Positions 1 through 10,786 of a DNA stretch of 64,000 nt are shown here, piece after piece; position 1 is the first letter of the stretch, and the number at the start of each line of letters is the position of its first letter. This DNA is from Lantana camara. Taxonomy: Eukaryota; Streptophyta; Magnoliopsida; Lamiales; Verbenaceae. Under the pieces are notes generated by a model that ran no database searches, had not been told where the DNA came from, and saw only the letters and a list, made by a program, of their open reading frames with translations. The translations under genes were made by a program, and so were the position numbers. The DNA is taken from assembly GCA_037501455.1 (NCBI GenBank), contig CM074863.1, positions 13,760,001 through 13,824,000 on the forward strand. Reading direction: 5' to 3'.

Positions 1-45
1 TTATCTTCTAATTCTGCTGACGCTGCTTTCTTGTCCATGTTGCAG

Positions 46-258
46 ATCAAGGACGCTTACATGCTCAAAATATTTGAGGACAATACAACACGCTTGCCAA
101 GTTGGTGCAACAATGGTGATGATGAGCTGCCGTTCTGTCAGATCTTGGGCGAATATAGAATGGAATTGCCAGATTACAACACTTTAGAGCCTTATGCCAA
201 TATGAACGAAAATTGTCCATCCTTGCCTCCAACATACGAGAGGCCTGCTCGATGTTGA
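46..258 (+). CDS. last exon of an unrecognised spliced gene ('gene X')
   Basis: A polypyrimidine stretch ending TTGCAG at 40-45 looks like a splice acceptor. The open exon after it encodes about 70 residues, starting IKDAYMLKIFED and ending in a Cys/Pro-rich tail (NENCPSLPPTYERPARC) before TGA at 256-258. An upstream in-frame ATG at 31 lies in the intron tract and is unlikely to be used. I do not recognise the family. A decayed copy of the same gene lies at about 53215-54440: the intron/exon junction at 54380-54430 matches positions 1-55 closely, and both copies sit tail-to-tail with a minus-strand DUF247 gene. The rest of the gene lies left of the window. The paired cysteines in the tail might suit a secreted protein, but that is a guess. 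Confidence 0.55.
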   Translation: MKDAYMLKIFEDNTTRLPSWCNNGDDELPFCQILGEYRMELPDYNTLEPYANMNENCPSLPPTYERPARC

Positions 259-691
259 AACCCTTTAAATTTTCAATTTAAATGCAAGGATACTGATTCC
301 TCTTGAGAACTTAATATTGTAGCTCAATCTTGTAATATACGGTTGCCTTAAAAGACATGCTTTGTATATAACTACAACTCAACATATTATTAAGCAACTG
401 GAAACAAAACATCCTTTTTAATATACGCACTAGTTCAAAAGTGTGGATGTCGTAAAATGTTTCTCTGTCTCATTACATATTACAGTTAACCCCTTTGCTC
501 AATGGGATTTCGTAATTCTCTCTAGAATTAATAACTAAGTTGGAGTCTTGCTCATTGGCTGGTAAATGAAAAATTATTGAAGAAAAGAAATTCTGCCAGA
601 CTGAAGCAAGTGAGAAGCAACATACCAGAATAGTGGAAACTAATAGCTTGATAACCAACAACAATATGATTTCATGAGACACGGTTCCTGA
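259..691. other. intergenic, shared 3' flank of gene X and DUF247 copy A
   Basis: No gene is visible. The part next to the DUF247 stop (about 640-715) resembles the 3' flanks of copies B (43588-43660) and D (54640-54715), with the shared string GATAACCAAC, so it is probably conserved 3'-UTR. The short minus-strand reading frame at 473-682 is not supported by any family. Confidence 0.5.
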
Positions 692-1987
692 TTATTTATA
701 AACAACCTGTAGTATAGAGCATACAGTTTGAATGATGGTGAGAATAAGGAGTATAGAAGCAGCAAAAATTGAAATAAAACCCCACGGACTGCTTAAATAA
801 TCTCGATTTAAGACGGCCATCCATCTATTCCTACGCTTGTCGCGGAAGGTATTGATGTCCGTAAAGGTTTTACCATAGGCGTGTTTGGAGGAAGCTGCAA
901 CCGAGCTCATAAGCTTGTTAAACATGCTGACAATCACTTCATTATCTCCCACCGAATTATAGATAATCCCAGATTGCGTGAGAACATCAACGTCTTTTGA
1001 AGAATTAATGAGGAGATCCATGAACTTCAGATATGCTCCCACATGTTTTTTTTCATCATATCCATAATATTGCTCCAACGCAATGAGATTCCTTAAGAAA
1101 CACTCTGTGTTGTCATGTATGATCAAAGATGGGATGAGCAAAGTCCCTTTTTGAAATTTTACATCAAACAAAGAATCACATGGTTCCCTTTTCTTGAACT
1201 TTACATTAGCATCTTGAAGCTCAATGGCAGAGGGAATAAATCTGGACTCGCTGTTCACAGTAATGGGGTACTCTTCATTGAGATCAATAGCACCATCAAA
1301 TGATTCAGGAGTCCAACAATGATATATCAGATCGAGCAAATACTTTACATGAGGAGGATTTCTATTCTTCAGTTTTCTGTAATGATGATCAGGGAAAAGA
1401 TACTTGAAGAAGTTTAAGAATAGGTTGATCAACCTGTTATACTGGTTTGGCCCCTCAATCAGTTCAAACAACTCGCACAGAATAAAAAAAGGAATTTGGT
1501 TTTCAAACAATATCATGTCCCTCTTCAACCTACTGCAAATCAACTTCACTGTGAAGATTGGATCATTCGGGTCCCTATATCCTGATTTTTTTTGTTTAAA
1601 TTTGAGCATTAGTTCAATGATGAAGCAAGCGTCTACTACCAACATTTTGATGAACTTCTCTCGATTAAGCTTCACGGGTTGTGCATAATAACTCCGTGCC
1701 TTTTCTTCCAATTTTGAAACAACTGAGATGTATCTCTTAGCACTAGTCTCCTTGCGTTTGAGAATTGACTGCAGATAGAGCAGCTTGTGCTCCTCCATCA
1801 TGTTGTATTTTTCTTTTCCATGATGGTAAGGACCAATTGCTAAAATTTGTGGTTCGTAAGCCTTGCTATTGACATTACGCAAAGGCTCGAGTACTCTACC
1901 TATGAAACCTTGTGTTTCTATCTTGCGAAGTTGCGAGATTTCCAGAGTTACGCTCTTCAACTCCTCTCCACCCTTTTTGTCCTGCAT
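692..1987 (-). CDS. DUF247 (UPF0481-type) protein, copy A
   Basis: Intact single-exon reading frame of 431 residues. The ATG at 1987 is chosen because the open frame above it has only a TTG (2008), and the C and D paralogues start at the same place. Family signature: xxIGPYHHG about residues 50-57, followed by MMEEHKLLYLQSIL; then FENQIPFFILCELFELIEG near residue 165; and a C-terminal hydrophobic segment (SSPWGFISIFAASILLILTI, about 400-425), which is the usual single membrane anchor of these plant proteins. Length is normal for the family. Function of most members is unknown; in grasses, DUF247 genes sit at the S and Z self-incompatibility loci. Closest copy in the window is the truncated copy B. 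No premature stop, so it may be functional. Confidence 0.88.
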   Translation of the reverse strand: MQDKKGGEELKSVTLEISQLRKIETQGFIGRVLEPLRNVNSKAYEPQILAIGPYHHGKEKYNMMEEHKLLYLQSILKRKETSAKRYISVVSKLEEKARSYYAQPVKLNREKFIKMLVVDACFIIELMLKFKQKKSGYRDPNDPIFTVKLICSRLKRDMILFENQIPFFILCELFELIEGPNQYNRLINLFLNFFKYLFPDHHYRKLKNRNPPHVKYLLDLIYHCWTPESFDGAIDLNEEYPITVNSESRFIPSAIELQDANVKFKKREPCDSLFDVKFQKGTLLIPSLIIHDNTECFLRNLIALEQYYGYDEKKHVGAYLKFMDLLINSSKDVDVLTQSGIIYNSVGDNEVIVSMFNKLMSSVAASSKHAYGKTFTDINTFRDKRRNRWMAVLNRDYLSSPWGFISIFAASILLILTIIQTVCSILQVVYK

Positions 1988-2976
1988 ATTTGCTGAAATA
2001 TTTCTCAAAGCACTTAATATGACTTGTAAATGTTGAAATAAATCAGTAAGGGTTGTATGTAGTAATTTAGAAAAGTACTACACAGCTTTATAATTTTATT
2101 AATAAGAGTTTGACAGCAAAGTTAAACAACCAGAACTTGTTTAGAACAGAAGCAGCAAAATGAAAATTGATTTTTTTTTTTTTTCCTTTCTTTTCTGGGT
2201 AAAACTACCTCAAAGTTGATACCAGAAGTGTTGTGTATTTTGTCTTATAACAAAGTAATACGAATATGCCAAGAACTGAATGATTATGCATAGTGAGAGT
2301 CTAGGAGAAATGGCCCCTCGTCTCCACCAAATTGTGGTTCAAATTGATGTAGTATAGTTTGATGTAGCTCCTCGAATTTACACCCACACAAAACTAGAAA
2401 AAGGGAAAACAAAAACAAGTAGAATTTTTGGTTTTTTTGCAACTTTTCTTTAAAACCCTTTCCACTTTGGTCATTCTTTGTTTATCCGGAAGGGATCTAT
2501 GAATTGCATTCAATCTGGAATCAACTGTTCAATTATTTCGAGGAATTCAATGCGAAAGTTATGAAACTCCCTTTTCATGAATAGGATCCATTGTTTTGAG
2601 TATAATTCGCATAGTATAATCAACTAGTCTGCAAGTTCGCACTCTGCCTCCTTATGTGATCAAAGAAGGTGTAGTTAAAGGTCTCTAAGGCACGAATACT
2701 TCTAAAAATATCATTTTATCATGTCGTGTTCGAAATTTGTACTGGACACTATACTGATACTTTTCGTGTAGAAAATTTAAGAAAAAATATATGCTGTTAT
2801 ATCCGCATCGACGTATCACCATATTCATATACGTGTATCATATAGCATGATATTCCTTTTTTTTTTCTTTTTGTCGGATAGTCGCTCTCCACTATATCTT
2901 TACTTATATTCTGAAATTCCCAAGGAAAAAGGTTACAAGTTAGAATCCGCACTAGAGCTACGGCAATACTTAAGTT
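1988..2976. other. upstream region of DUF247 A
   Basis: AT-rich DNA with poly-T tracts and no coding frame of note. It holds the promoter of copy A, but I see no motif I would name with confidence. It ends at the target duplication of the copia element (GTTTC, 2977-2981). Confidence 0.5.
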
Positions 2977-2981
2977 GTTTC

Positions 2982-3392
2982 TAAAGATTTAAACTTACTA
3001 AGCGGAATAAATAAATCTCCAAACATACCTTGATCTACGGATCGTTTGAGATGGTTCACAGATTCTTTGATTGAATTCTTCACGTACAAGCAGTCCAAGT
3101 TTGCTTAGGATAAGCAGACTTAATTCCACGACTTAAGTGCTTTGAATACAGTGAATAGAGAATTCCACACTATTCTCTCACAAGTATTTCTGTATTGTGT
3201 GATGTGGGATTTCTGTGTTGATCGTATTCTGGATTGTGTTATGGATTGTATTGGAGGGAGAGAGATTTCTCTCTTATTTATTTGACGGGATTTGGAATAA
3301 CTTCCCGTTCAAATTCAAACTCTCCCACCAACCCATTTATCTATATGGGTTTCGGGTGAGCCCCATGGGCGGCCCGTTTTATATTTCCAACA
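2982..3392 (-). repeat. 3' LTR of the copia element
   Basis: 411 bp, matched by 35112-35560. Next to it, on the minus strand, is the polypurine tract AGTGGGAGA (3393-3401). The expected terminal TGAAG on the plus strand reads TAAAG, a single transition at the LTR end. It lacks the 38-bp internal duplication of the other LTR. Confidence 0.9.
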
Positions 3393-4395
3393 TCTCCCAC
3401 TCGCACATGAGGGCTGACCTCAAGCGATAACTGACTTGTACATAGTGTAACCGTATATCCAAATATTTCATACTTGCAAATAAGTCGTGTGACCGGCGAG
3501 CACAATAGAGCCTTCAAATGTTATACACCGGTTAAGGATATATAACAGCTCACTTCACAAATGAGGATATTCATGTCTCGTTATACCCTAGATCCCTGTT
3601 TTGATTTCACTAGTTATAACTTCTCTTGATCCCTCAAAATTTTTAAGAGCATATTTAAATATTTTCACAATGTATCCACAATCGTGTTCCAAACACAATT
3701 GGCTAGCCGGTGACTACATCTCAGTGACAATCAACAGACAATCTTCCTTTCCAACCAGTAACTCTAGATTATCACCTTAGCTGCTTTCCTAGACATACAC
3801 CGCAACTCCGAATCTCTAGTGGATATTGGTGATATGCTAAAGTAGCAACACTGAAGTGTAATCCTGAGATACTATTGATAAGTAATAAGGGTATAAAATG
3901 AGATTATCGAAAAATCTCCAGGTCTCACACAATGAGAAAAAGGGGGGTCCATTTCTCATTACATATGTAAGGTCAAATTTAGTACATGCGGTATGAAACG
4001 CATGCTATGGTACATGACTTCAATTTTGAAGCGTATGTCGTTACTCATCAACAATAGTACCTTACAGATCTAAGTTCAAATGTATCTCAAACATTTAACT
4101 TCTGAGTTTTGGTTCCACTGTATCCTCAATAATTTCAAGCACTGAAGCCAAACATTCAAATCTGACTGACAAGTTCTAGTGGTGTGTGGGATCCACTACG
4201 ATTACCAAATACGCATATAGTGTAATCTCATCCCTGCACATTTCCCAAATGTCAGAGGCGATTGCTCGTGTGAGAGAGCCAATCTCAACTTGTCCGATAT
4301 ACTTTTCTGATAACAACAAACATATATGTGTTCAGCTCAGAAACAAACTTTATCATAGCATAGATATTAATCATTCATACATTCAAATAAGTACA
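3393..4395 (-). other. copia 3' untranslated region with polypurine tract
   Basis: About 1 kb between the end of the RNase H frame and the 3' LTR. The PPT (AGTGGGAGA on the minus strand) abuts the LTR. No long open frame on the element's strand; the plus-strand frame at 4186-4467 is a shadow. Confidence 0.7.
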
Positions 4396-5897
4396 TCAAA
4401 TCCTACGCAGTCCCAAAGACTTGACATGACCCATAAATACATCTCTAGATATTGGTTTAGTAAATAGGTCTGCTACCATAGCATGCGTAGATATGTATCT
4501 CAGTATCACTTCCTTCTTCTCTATAATATCACGCACAAAATTATATTTTGTGTCTATGTGTTTGGTTTTCCCATGATATTTGGGATCTTTAGTATAAGCC
4601 ATGGCTGCTTGACTATCACAATAAACTGTCATGGCTCCCACTTTACTGTTTATCAATCCCAAATGATTAAAAAAATGCTTTAACCAAATTGCTTCGTGAA
4701 CTGCAGAAGCACATGCCACAAATTCTACTTCCATAGTGGACAGCGATACACATGTTTATTTCTTGCTACTCCAAGATATGACGCCATCATTTAGCAAGAA
4801 CGTATAGCCGGAGGTCGACTTTCACTCGTCTAAGTCACCTGCCCAATCAACATCTGTGTATCCTCTTAACCATAAATTATTCCCTTGACAGCATAAGGAA
4901 TATTCTGCAGTTCTTGTTAGGTATCTGAATATCCTTTTAATAGCTTTCCAGTGCCTTCGTCCTGGATTAGATTGATACCTACTAACTAGACCCACGACAT
5001 AACATATATCAGGACGAGTGCACATCATTGCATAAATTAAGATTCCAATGGCACTAGCATATGGTACTTTGGACATATCTTGTATTTCTTGTGGAGTCTT
5101 AGGACAAATTTCAAGGCTTAATGATTCACCTTTTGCCACGGGAGTATCAATGGGATTGCAATTTTCCATTTTAAATCGTTCTAAAATCTTTTTAATATAA
5201 GGTTCCTGTGAGAGACCAAGTAATCTCTTAGAACGATCACGATGGATTTTTACTCCAAGTATATATTCTGCTTCTCCCAAATCCTTCATCTCAAAATTTG
5301 AGGATAACCATTTCCTAATGGCAATAAGATACTCTTTGTCGTTTGATGCTAACAAAATGTCATCAACATAGAGTGATAGAATTACAAACTTTTCTTTGGA
5401 CCTTTTCACATAAACAGAATAGTCTTCATCAATCATGACAAAGTTATATGAGATTATCGCTGGATGAAATCTCAAATACCACTGCCTAGAAGACTGCTTC
5501 AATCCATAAATTGATTTCTTTAATTTACAGACCTTATTTTCTTGACCCTTGAGAATAAAACCTATTGGTTGAACCATATAGATTTCTTCTTCAAGTTCTC
5601 CATTAAGAAATGCAGTCTTTACGTCCATTTGATGTAATTCCAAATCCTTGTTGGCTACGATAAAAGAAGGCGAATGGAGGCAAATCTCACCACTGGCGAA
5701 AAGGTTTCTTCATAGTCAATACCCTCTTGTTGAGTATAACCTTTTGCTACCAAGCGAGCTTTATACCTCTCAATTGATCCATTAGCTTTACGCTTAATCT
5801 TGAGAACCCACTTGTTCCCAATAGCCTTTCGTCCTTGTGGGATGTCAACTAATTCCCACACCTTATTTGACTCCATAGACTTCATTTCTTCTTCCAT
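4396..5897 (-). pseudogene. copia reverse transcriptase and RNase H, broken
   Basis: Reads leftward from 5897. The first part (5897-5655) carries the start of the RVT_2 domain ([38 protein letters not shown]). After a break, 5643-4822 contains MDVKTAFLNGELEEEIYM, the catalytic YVDDILLAS and the usual DLGEAEYILG. A stop near 4822 separates the last part (4734-4396), which has the RNase H tail CDSQAAMAYTKDPKYHGKTKHID. Three pieces in consistent order show a formerly continuous pol now cut by at least two disruptions. Confidence 0.88.
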
Positions 5898-6053
5898 TGC
5901 AATTTTCCATTTATCCTTAGCAGGACATGATACATCCTCACTTACGGTTTTAGGCTCATCAATATCTTCTGAATAGATTTCAATGTTGTGCTTTTCAGAC
6001 TTATCCTTACTATCAAGACAAGCTATAAAAGCATAACCCTCAATGTCAAAGTG

Positions 6054-7862
6054 TCATTTTGGCATGATTTTCCTACTAGTCTTTCGAGAATGAGATTCAA
6101 AGGAATTGTCTAAATTCAAATTGCTCCCACTTGGATCAAGTGGTAACGAATTATCTTCTGTTTCCATTGATCCACATTGCACGGGGCTATATGTTGAATC
6201 TACCAACTCAAATAGAGGTTCTTTTTCTTTTATTTCACCCTTCTTAAGAAAATCCCTTTCCAGAAAATCTGCATTTCTCGATTCAATTTCAGTTACACTT
6301 CTATCAAGAGTATAGGCTGCACATCCCCAAGGTCTAAGGTTATCAAGGATCGGTTTTCTACCTTTCCAAAGTTCATAAGGAGTAGAAGAAACTGATTTTG
6401 TAGGAACTCTGTTCAAGATGTAAGACGCAGTTAATAAGGCATCTCCCCAAAAGGAAATTAGTAAGTTAGCCTGTGCAATCATGGATCTGACAATATCCAA
6501 TAATGTCCTATTTCTCCTTTCTGCAACACCATTTTGTTGCGGTGTCTGTGGAATAGTCAATTGTCGTGTAATTCCTTTTTCATTACATAGATCTTTAAAT
6601 TGATCTGATAGATATTCACGCCCTCGATCAGTTCTTAGTGTTTTGATCCTTATGTCTAATTGATTTTCAATCTCATTTATGTATTGTCTGAAACAATCCA
6701 ATGCTTCAGACTTGTGTGAGATCAAATAGACATGACCAAAGCGCGTGAAATCATCTATGAAATTAATGAAATAAGAAGCTCCATGTCTCGCTTTAACACT
6801 CATAGGACCACAGATGTCAGAGTGAATCAAATGCAATGGGTATTCGGCTCGTGTAGTCTTTCCAAATGGTTTACGTGTCATTTTGCCAGCAAGACAGTTT
6901 TCACATACAGACAAATCAACCTTAGAGATAGGGCCTAAAAGCCCATCTCGTGCCAATCGATTCATCCTATCTTGCCCTATGTGACCTAATCTAGTATGCC
7001 AAACATCCACATCAATATTCGCATAGCTAGAAGAACTTATATTAAACAAAGTACATTGGTCCACATAGTAGTCAAACATATGTCTTTTACAATTTAACAA
7101 GATAAAACCATCCCTAATAAGTCCACTACCATAATATGCATCACCATAGTAAAGTTTAACAGTGTCACTAGTAAATATCAAGCTATATCCTAACTTTAGT
7201 AGAACAACAACAGATACTAGATTTCGTCGAATCTCTGGTGCAAATAGGACATCATGTAGGATAAGGACCTTGCCTTCTTGCAATTCCAGCTTGCAAGTTC
7301 CAATACCCTTTACTTCTACTCGGGTATTGTTGCCTACATATATCCACCTCGTACCGGCGGGAACTCGGCGAAAATCTACAAATGCCTCTCGGTCCCTAGT
7401 CACATGGTTTGTTGCCCTTGAGTCCACAGTCCACACAGGACAAGATTCAGTTAATAAGACAGTGCTAGATACATAAGCATGACTAGATAAAGCAAATGCA
7501 AGTGCTACCTTGTCCTTAGGTGGCTGAGGACATTCTCGAGCAAAGTGACCTAGAGTGTCACAATTGAAGCACTTCATCTTGCCCTTATCTTTCTTCTTTC
7601 CAAACCGCTTTCCTCTGGATTTATTATTACTGCTGCAGTTAGGATCGTTGTTCTTCTTATGCCCTTTGGCAAACCTCTTCCCTTTGTTCCTTTTGAAGTT
7701 CCACTTAGGCTTAATCCTCATAGATTTCTTGGAACTACTTTCGGCAACAAATGCACTCGCCATAACTTTTGCAGCACTAAGGCGCTCGTCTTCGAGCTCA
7801 ACATGGCGTGCAACATCAGCAAACGTTTTGATGTTGTCACTATGAGTGAGATTAACTTTCAT
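6054..7862 (-). pseudogene. copia gag zinc knuckle, protease and integrase
   Basis: An open stretch of 602 residues. In order: a gag tail (VELEDERLSAAKVMASAFVA), a CCHC knuckle CFNCDTLGHFAREC (about residues 98-111), the protease core (WTVDSRATNHV, about 144-154), the GAG pre-integrase region, and an integrase core with HSDICGP, LRTDRGREYLS and PQQNGVAERRN that keeps the D, D and E residues. The protease motif reads D-S-R where copia elements have D-S-G, so the protease is probably inactive. The frame is a fragment of a longer gag-pol: the gag start lies upstream in other frames and RT follows below 5900. Confidence 0.9.
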
Positions 7863-8373
7863 ATGCTCCCACTGCTCTGGAAGAGATCAGATCACAACTT
7901 GAATTTGTTGCTCGTCAGAGAGGGTGTGGCCAGCTGAGTTCTGTTATCATGTTTGACATCACCCTTAAATGTTGTTTCATGTTATGATCAGGGCGTTTCT
8001 TATAGGTGTCAAACTTGATATCAACTGCTTTAAACGAGTGACCGATGTACCTCCATATTTTTCTCTGAGGTAAACCCAAATGTCATGAGCAGTGTTATGC
8101 TGTTTGCACTCGTGGATCAAATCATCCATCACAGAGCTTACCATGATACCACGGGCTGTGGAATTTTTCTTTTTCCAGGCCTGGTAAACCTCTTGGTCCC
8201 TCATTTGCTGAGCAGTATTGCCCACACCTGGATCTTCCATGATTTGGTTGATACCCTCCAAGGCATCTTTGCTCATCAAACACGTACCAAATCTTATGAC
8301 GCTAGGTGTCATAGTTGTCACTGTTCAACTTTTCACCCTCGTTCAGATCAGCAATGATTGATCTAGAAGCCAT
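7863..8373 (-). pseudogene. copia gag amino-terminal part, frameshifted
   Basis: An ATG at 8373 opens a gag-like frame (MASRSIIADLNEGEKLN) that meets a stop within about 25 codons. The gag sequence then continues in another frame at about 8280-7977 (DALEGINQIMEDPGVGN, then YLREKYGG). A further break joins it to the frame ending at 6054. The copia gag is therefore present but disrupted at several places. Confidence 0.75.
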
Positions 8374-8786
8374 GGTCTAATTGAAAGGAAGTGAGAGATT
8401 GAATGATTAAAATTGCTAAACACATATCATTCTGTACAAATCATTTGACATCTACAATAATGCGAGACTAAGTTTTGAATCGACAGAGAACAATGTTCTC
8501 GATCATCATCTAACCCAAGTCTCTAATTATCATAAAGTCAAATATTTAAGTACAAAGAATCAATGTTGTAAGGGATCTTATCAACCCAAAGAACTCCCAC
8601 TCTAATCAAACATAATCGACTCAAACATGCAGAAAGAAAATAAAAATTGCATAACATAGAACACGTATTTTCACATAAGTAAAATACTAAACATTTGGAT
8701 TTGCATGCGTAAATAAACATGAAATTACAATGTTACTACAGCTGGAAATAAGCCACGCTAGCTAGGAGTGGAGATGATGAACATGA
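8374..8786 (-). other. copia leader, noncoding part next to gag
   Basis: AT-rich, no coding frame of note. Together with 8787-9392 and 34017-35097 it makes up the copia leader of about 2.1 kb, now split by the gypsy insertion. Confidence 0.6.
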
Positions 8787-9368
8787 TCAAACTTCTTTCC
8801 CTTTATAACTTCTACCTATAGCCATCTCTCTATGCACTTTTATATTGCAATCCATATGAATCATGGCGCTAGAAAGTCTATCAATTCTAGCATATTTAAG
8901 TGGATCTTTCTTTTTATGTTTCAAAAGAACTTTCTTATTACCCTCTTCTCGAGTGCAAAGTAGAGACCGTAACTGACGTGGGTTTAAGTGCATACTTCGA
9001 AACATGGTTAATTGCAACTTTACTCTTGTTTCGACTTTCCACTCTTTAAGCATTTCCTCTTTCAGCACAGAAAGAGTTTTATCACACCCAACTCTCTCAC
9101 GAACTCTATAGAAAGGGAGTCTGTAACGTTTTCTTAGGGAAGCCGTCCACACTAGCATTAGAGCACAATGATTATGAAAAATGGATTGGTGTCCCAAATA
9201 GAGTAGCTCACTACTCAACCTTTCCATATTAGTAAAATGCTCCGGAAGAGTATCCCATTTTCGCATCTTATAGAAAAGGAACTCTCGAGTTTTCTGAGCT
9301 CTTTGAGGGGCAACTAGATCCCTATTCCTCCCTCGGAGTATTCTATGGGTGCGAACCATTCTTGCCAT
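8787..9368 (-). CDS. unrecognised 193-residue reading frame in the copia leader
   Basis: An open frame lying between the copia LTR and gag, directly beside the gypsy insertion. The protein is basic (many K/R) and includes FLFYKMRKWDTLPEHFTNME and ERVGCDKTLSVLKEEMLKEW. The first of these weakly recalls retroelement gag repeats, but I cannot assign a family. It could be an extra leader ORF of the copia element, a gag remnant in a shifted frame, or chance. The ATG at 9368 is only 24 bp from the gypsy LTR, so a longer original frame may have been cut. Confidence 0.35.
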   Translation of the reverse strand: MARMVRTHRILRGRNRDLVAPQRAQKTREFLFYKMRKWDTLPEHFTNMERLSSELLYLGHQSIFHNHCALMLVWTASLRKRYRLPFYRVRERVGCDKTLSVLKEEMLKEWKVETRVKLQLTMFRSMHLNPRQLRSLLCTREEGNKKVLLKHKKKDPLKYARIDRLSSAMIHMDCNIKVHREMAIGRSYKGKEV

Positions 9369-9392
9369 ACCTTAGAAAGAATTTGAACGTAG

Positions 9393-10217
9393 TGATGGGG
9401 TATGAACGTAAAGTGTCAAACTCCGATCACTTTCTCTTTGATTGAAGTGAGGAAACTGATGAATGTTCGCCGAAAACGGGATGGGTTCTACCTGCTGGGA
9501 CAAACACAAAGAACAGGCCGTCAGAAGGCCAAGCTGGGGGACTGGGGGTGATGCCCAGTTTGGCTCTCTGACGCTCAAGTCAGTTGAAGAACTGAAAGAT
9601 ATGAATATAATTTGCAGAGCTCAAGTATGGAAGCTTGCTTACAGTGAAGGAGATGATCCAGCTTATTTATAGTTGAGGGTCAGGGACACTTTCGTCATTT
9701 ACCCTCTGTGGTCCTGCACGAATGTTGCCCTAACACGTGGTGCAAGCAGAAGAAACCTAGGAGGCATCTTCTGCAAAAGCTGGTGAAAGAGAGTGTTGGC
9801 AACAATGGCAGGTGCGCGGGTGTGTACGGGGTTTCATAGAGCCGTTTAGGGGGTTGGTAGCGAGGGCTAATAGCACGCTCGTGTCAACCATGGACCTGAG
9901 ATGGTTAGCAATGCTGAATAGAGGCTGACTCCAAGTCCTGTTTCCCAAGGGAATGCAGAGGCTCCTTAGAGAGAGTATAATGCTCGTAGGGTGCTTCATT
10001 GGATAGGCTTGGGCCTCATTGTAGTGTGAAGTGCGCTCGTGTGATGAGCGGCGGTGGAAATCACGGGTTGCATGTCAGAGACGACAAGTGTTCCTCAGGG
10101 GTTGTAACGCTCGAATAAAGGGACGCTTGTTTGAGAACTGGTCCCTAGCACAAGGGACCACGTGTCCAATCGTCGGCCAAGCGTCAGACGTGGGTCGCTC
10201 GTATTTTGACCCTATCA
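9393..10217 (-). repeat. 3' LTR of the Tat-type gypsy element
   Basis: 825 bp. Relative to the other LTR it lacks 23 bp that lie between two CACGTGT strings, the footprint of a short-repeat deletion. The plus-strand end CCCTATCA is followed at 10218-10230 by TTTTGCCCCCCAA, the complement of a polypurine tract. Confidence 0.92.
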
Positions 10218-10786
10218 TTTTGCCCCCCAATTCTGTAGTCCTTAAAATAAGGGCTGTAGAATTCAACATAACACTTCCTTTCGAGGGTGACGCTCGTTGA
10301 AGCGACTTAGCGTGTTGAGCAATACTGCGTTCTGACCATGCATTAAATATAGTCTTCTGAAGCGACCGCTCGAAGTATTCCGTATTAAATGTTGATGCGC
10401 GTGGGACGCATGAATCTGGGAAGACGTGTGACGGTTTGACAAAGTGAACGGTTTCCTAGGTGAGAAATGATTGCCCTTTTGAATTACTTGTCAGAGACGG
10501 ACCACATTCCTTCCCTTAACTACGGGATTCAAGAATCATTTTGTTCTTTACGCGAACAAACTTTCAGAGCATATATTTGTGAGAACTCTTGCAGGGCAGA
10601 TTTCCAGGCATTCTCAACCTTCTTCCAAGCTTTTTTTTCCCCAGAAAATCCAAGGTAATCATCCGACAAAAACTACTAACTTACTAACCTTAGAACATAT
10701 TAGGATCTCCTTCCCAGAATTCCTTTCAATCCCAGAATTTTTGCGTTCCGCAGTTCTTCCCAATCCTTTAGAACATTTCCCAAATC
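10218..10786. other. polypurine tract and region upstream of the antisense ORF
   Basis: Begins with the PPT (TTGGGGGGCAAAA on the minus strand, 10218-10230). The rest has no long frame and contains several GCTCG strings. It lies 5' of the plus-strand antisense ORF and so is the likely place of that ORF's promoter; no core motif is clear. Confidence 0.55.

Noticed and set aside
1115..1688. Plus-strand frames across DUF247 A, and similar ones at 44058-44330
   Set aside because: Antisense shadows of DUF247 coding sequence; they recur only because the paralogues share sequence.
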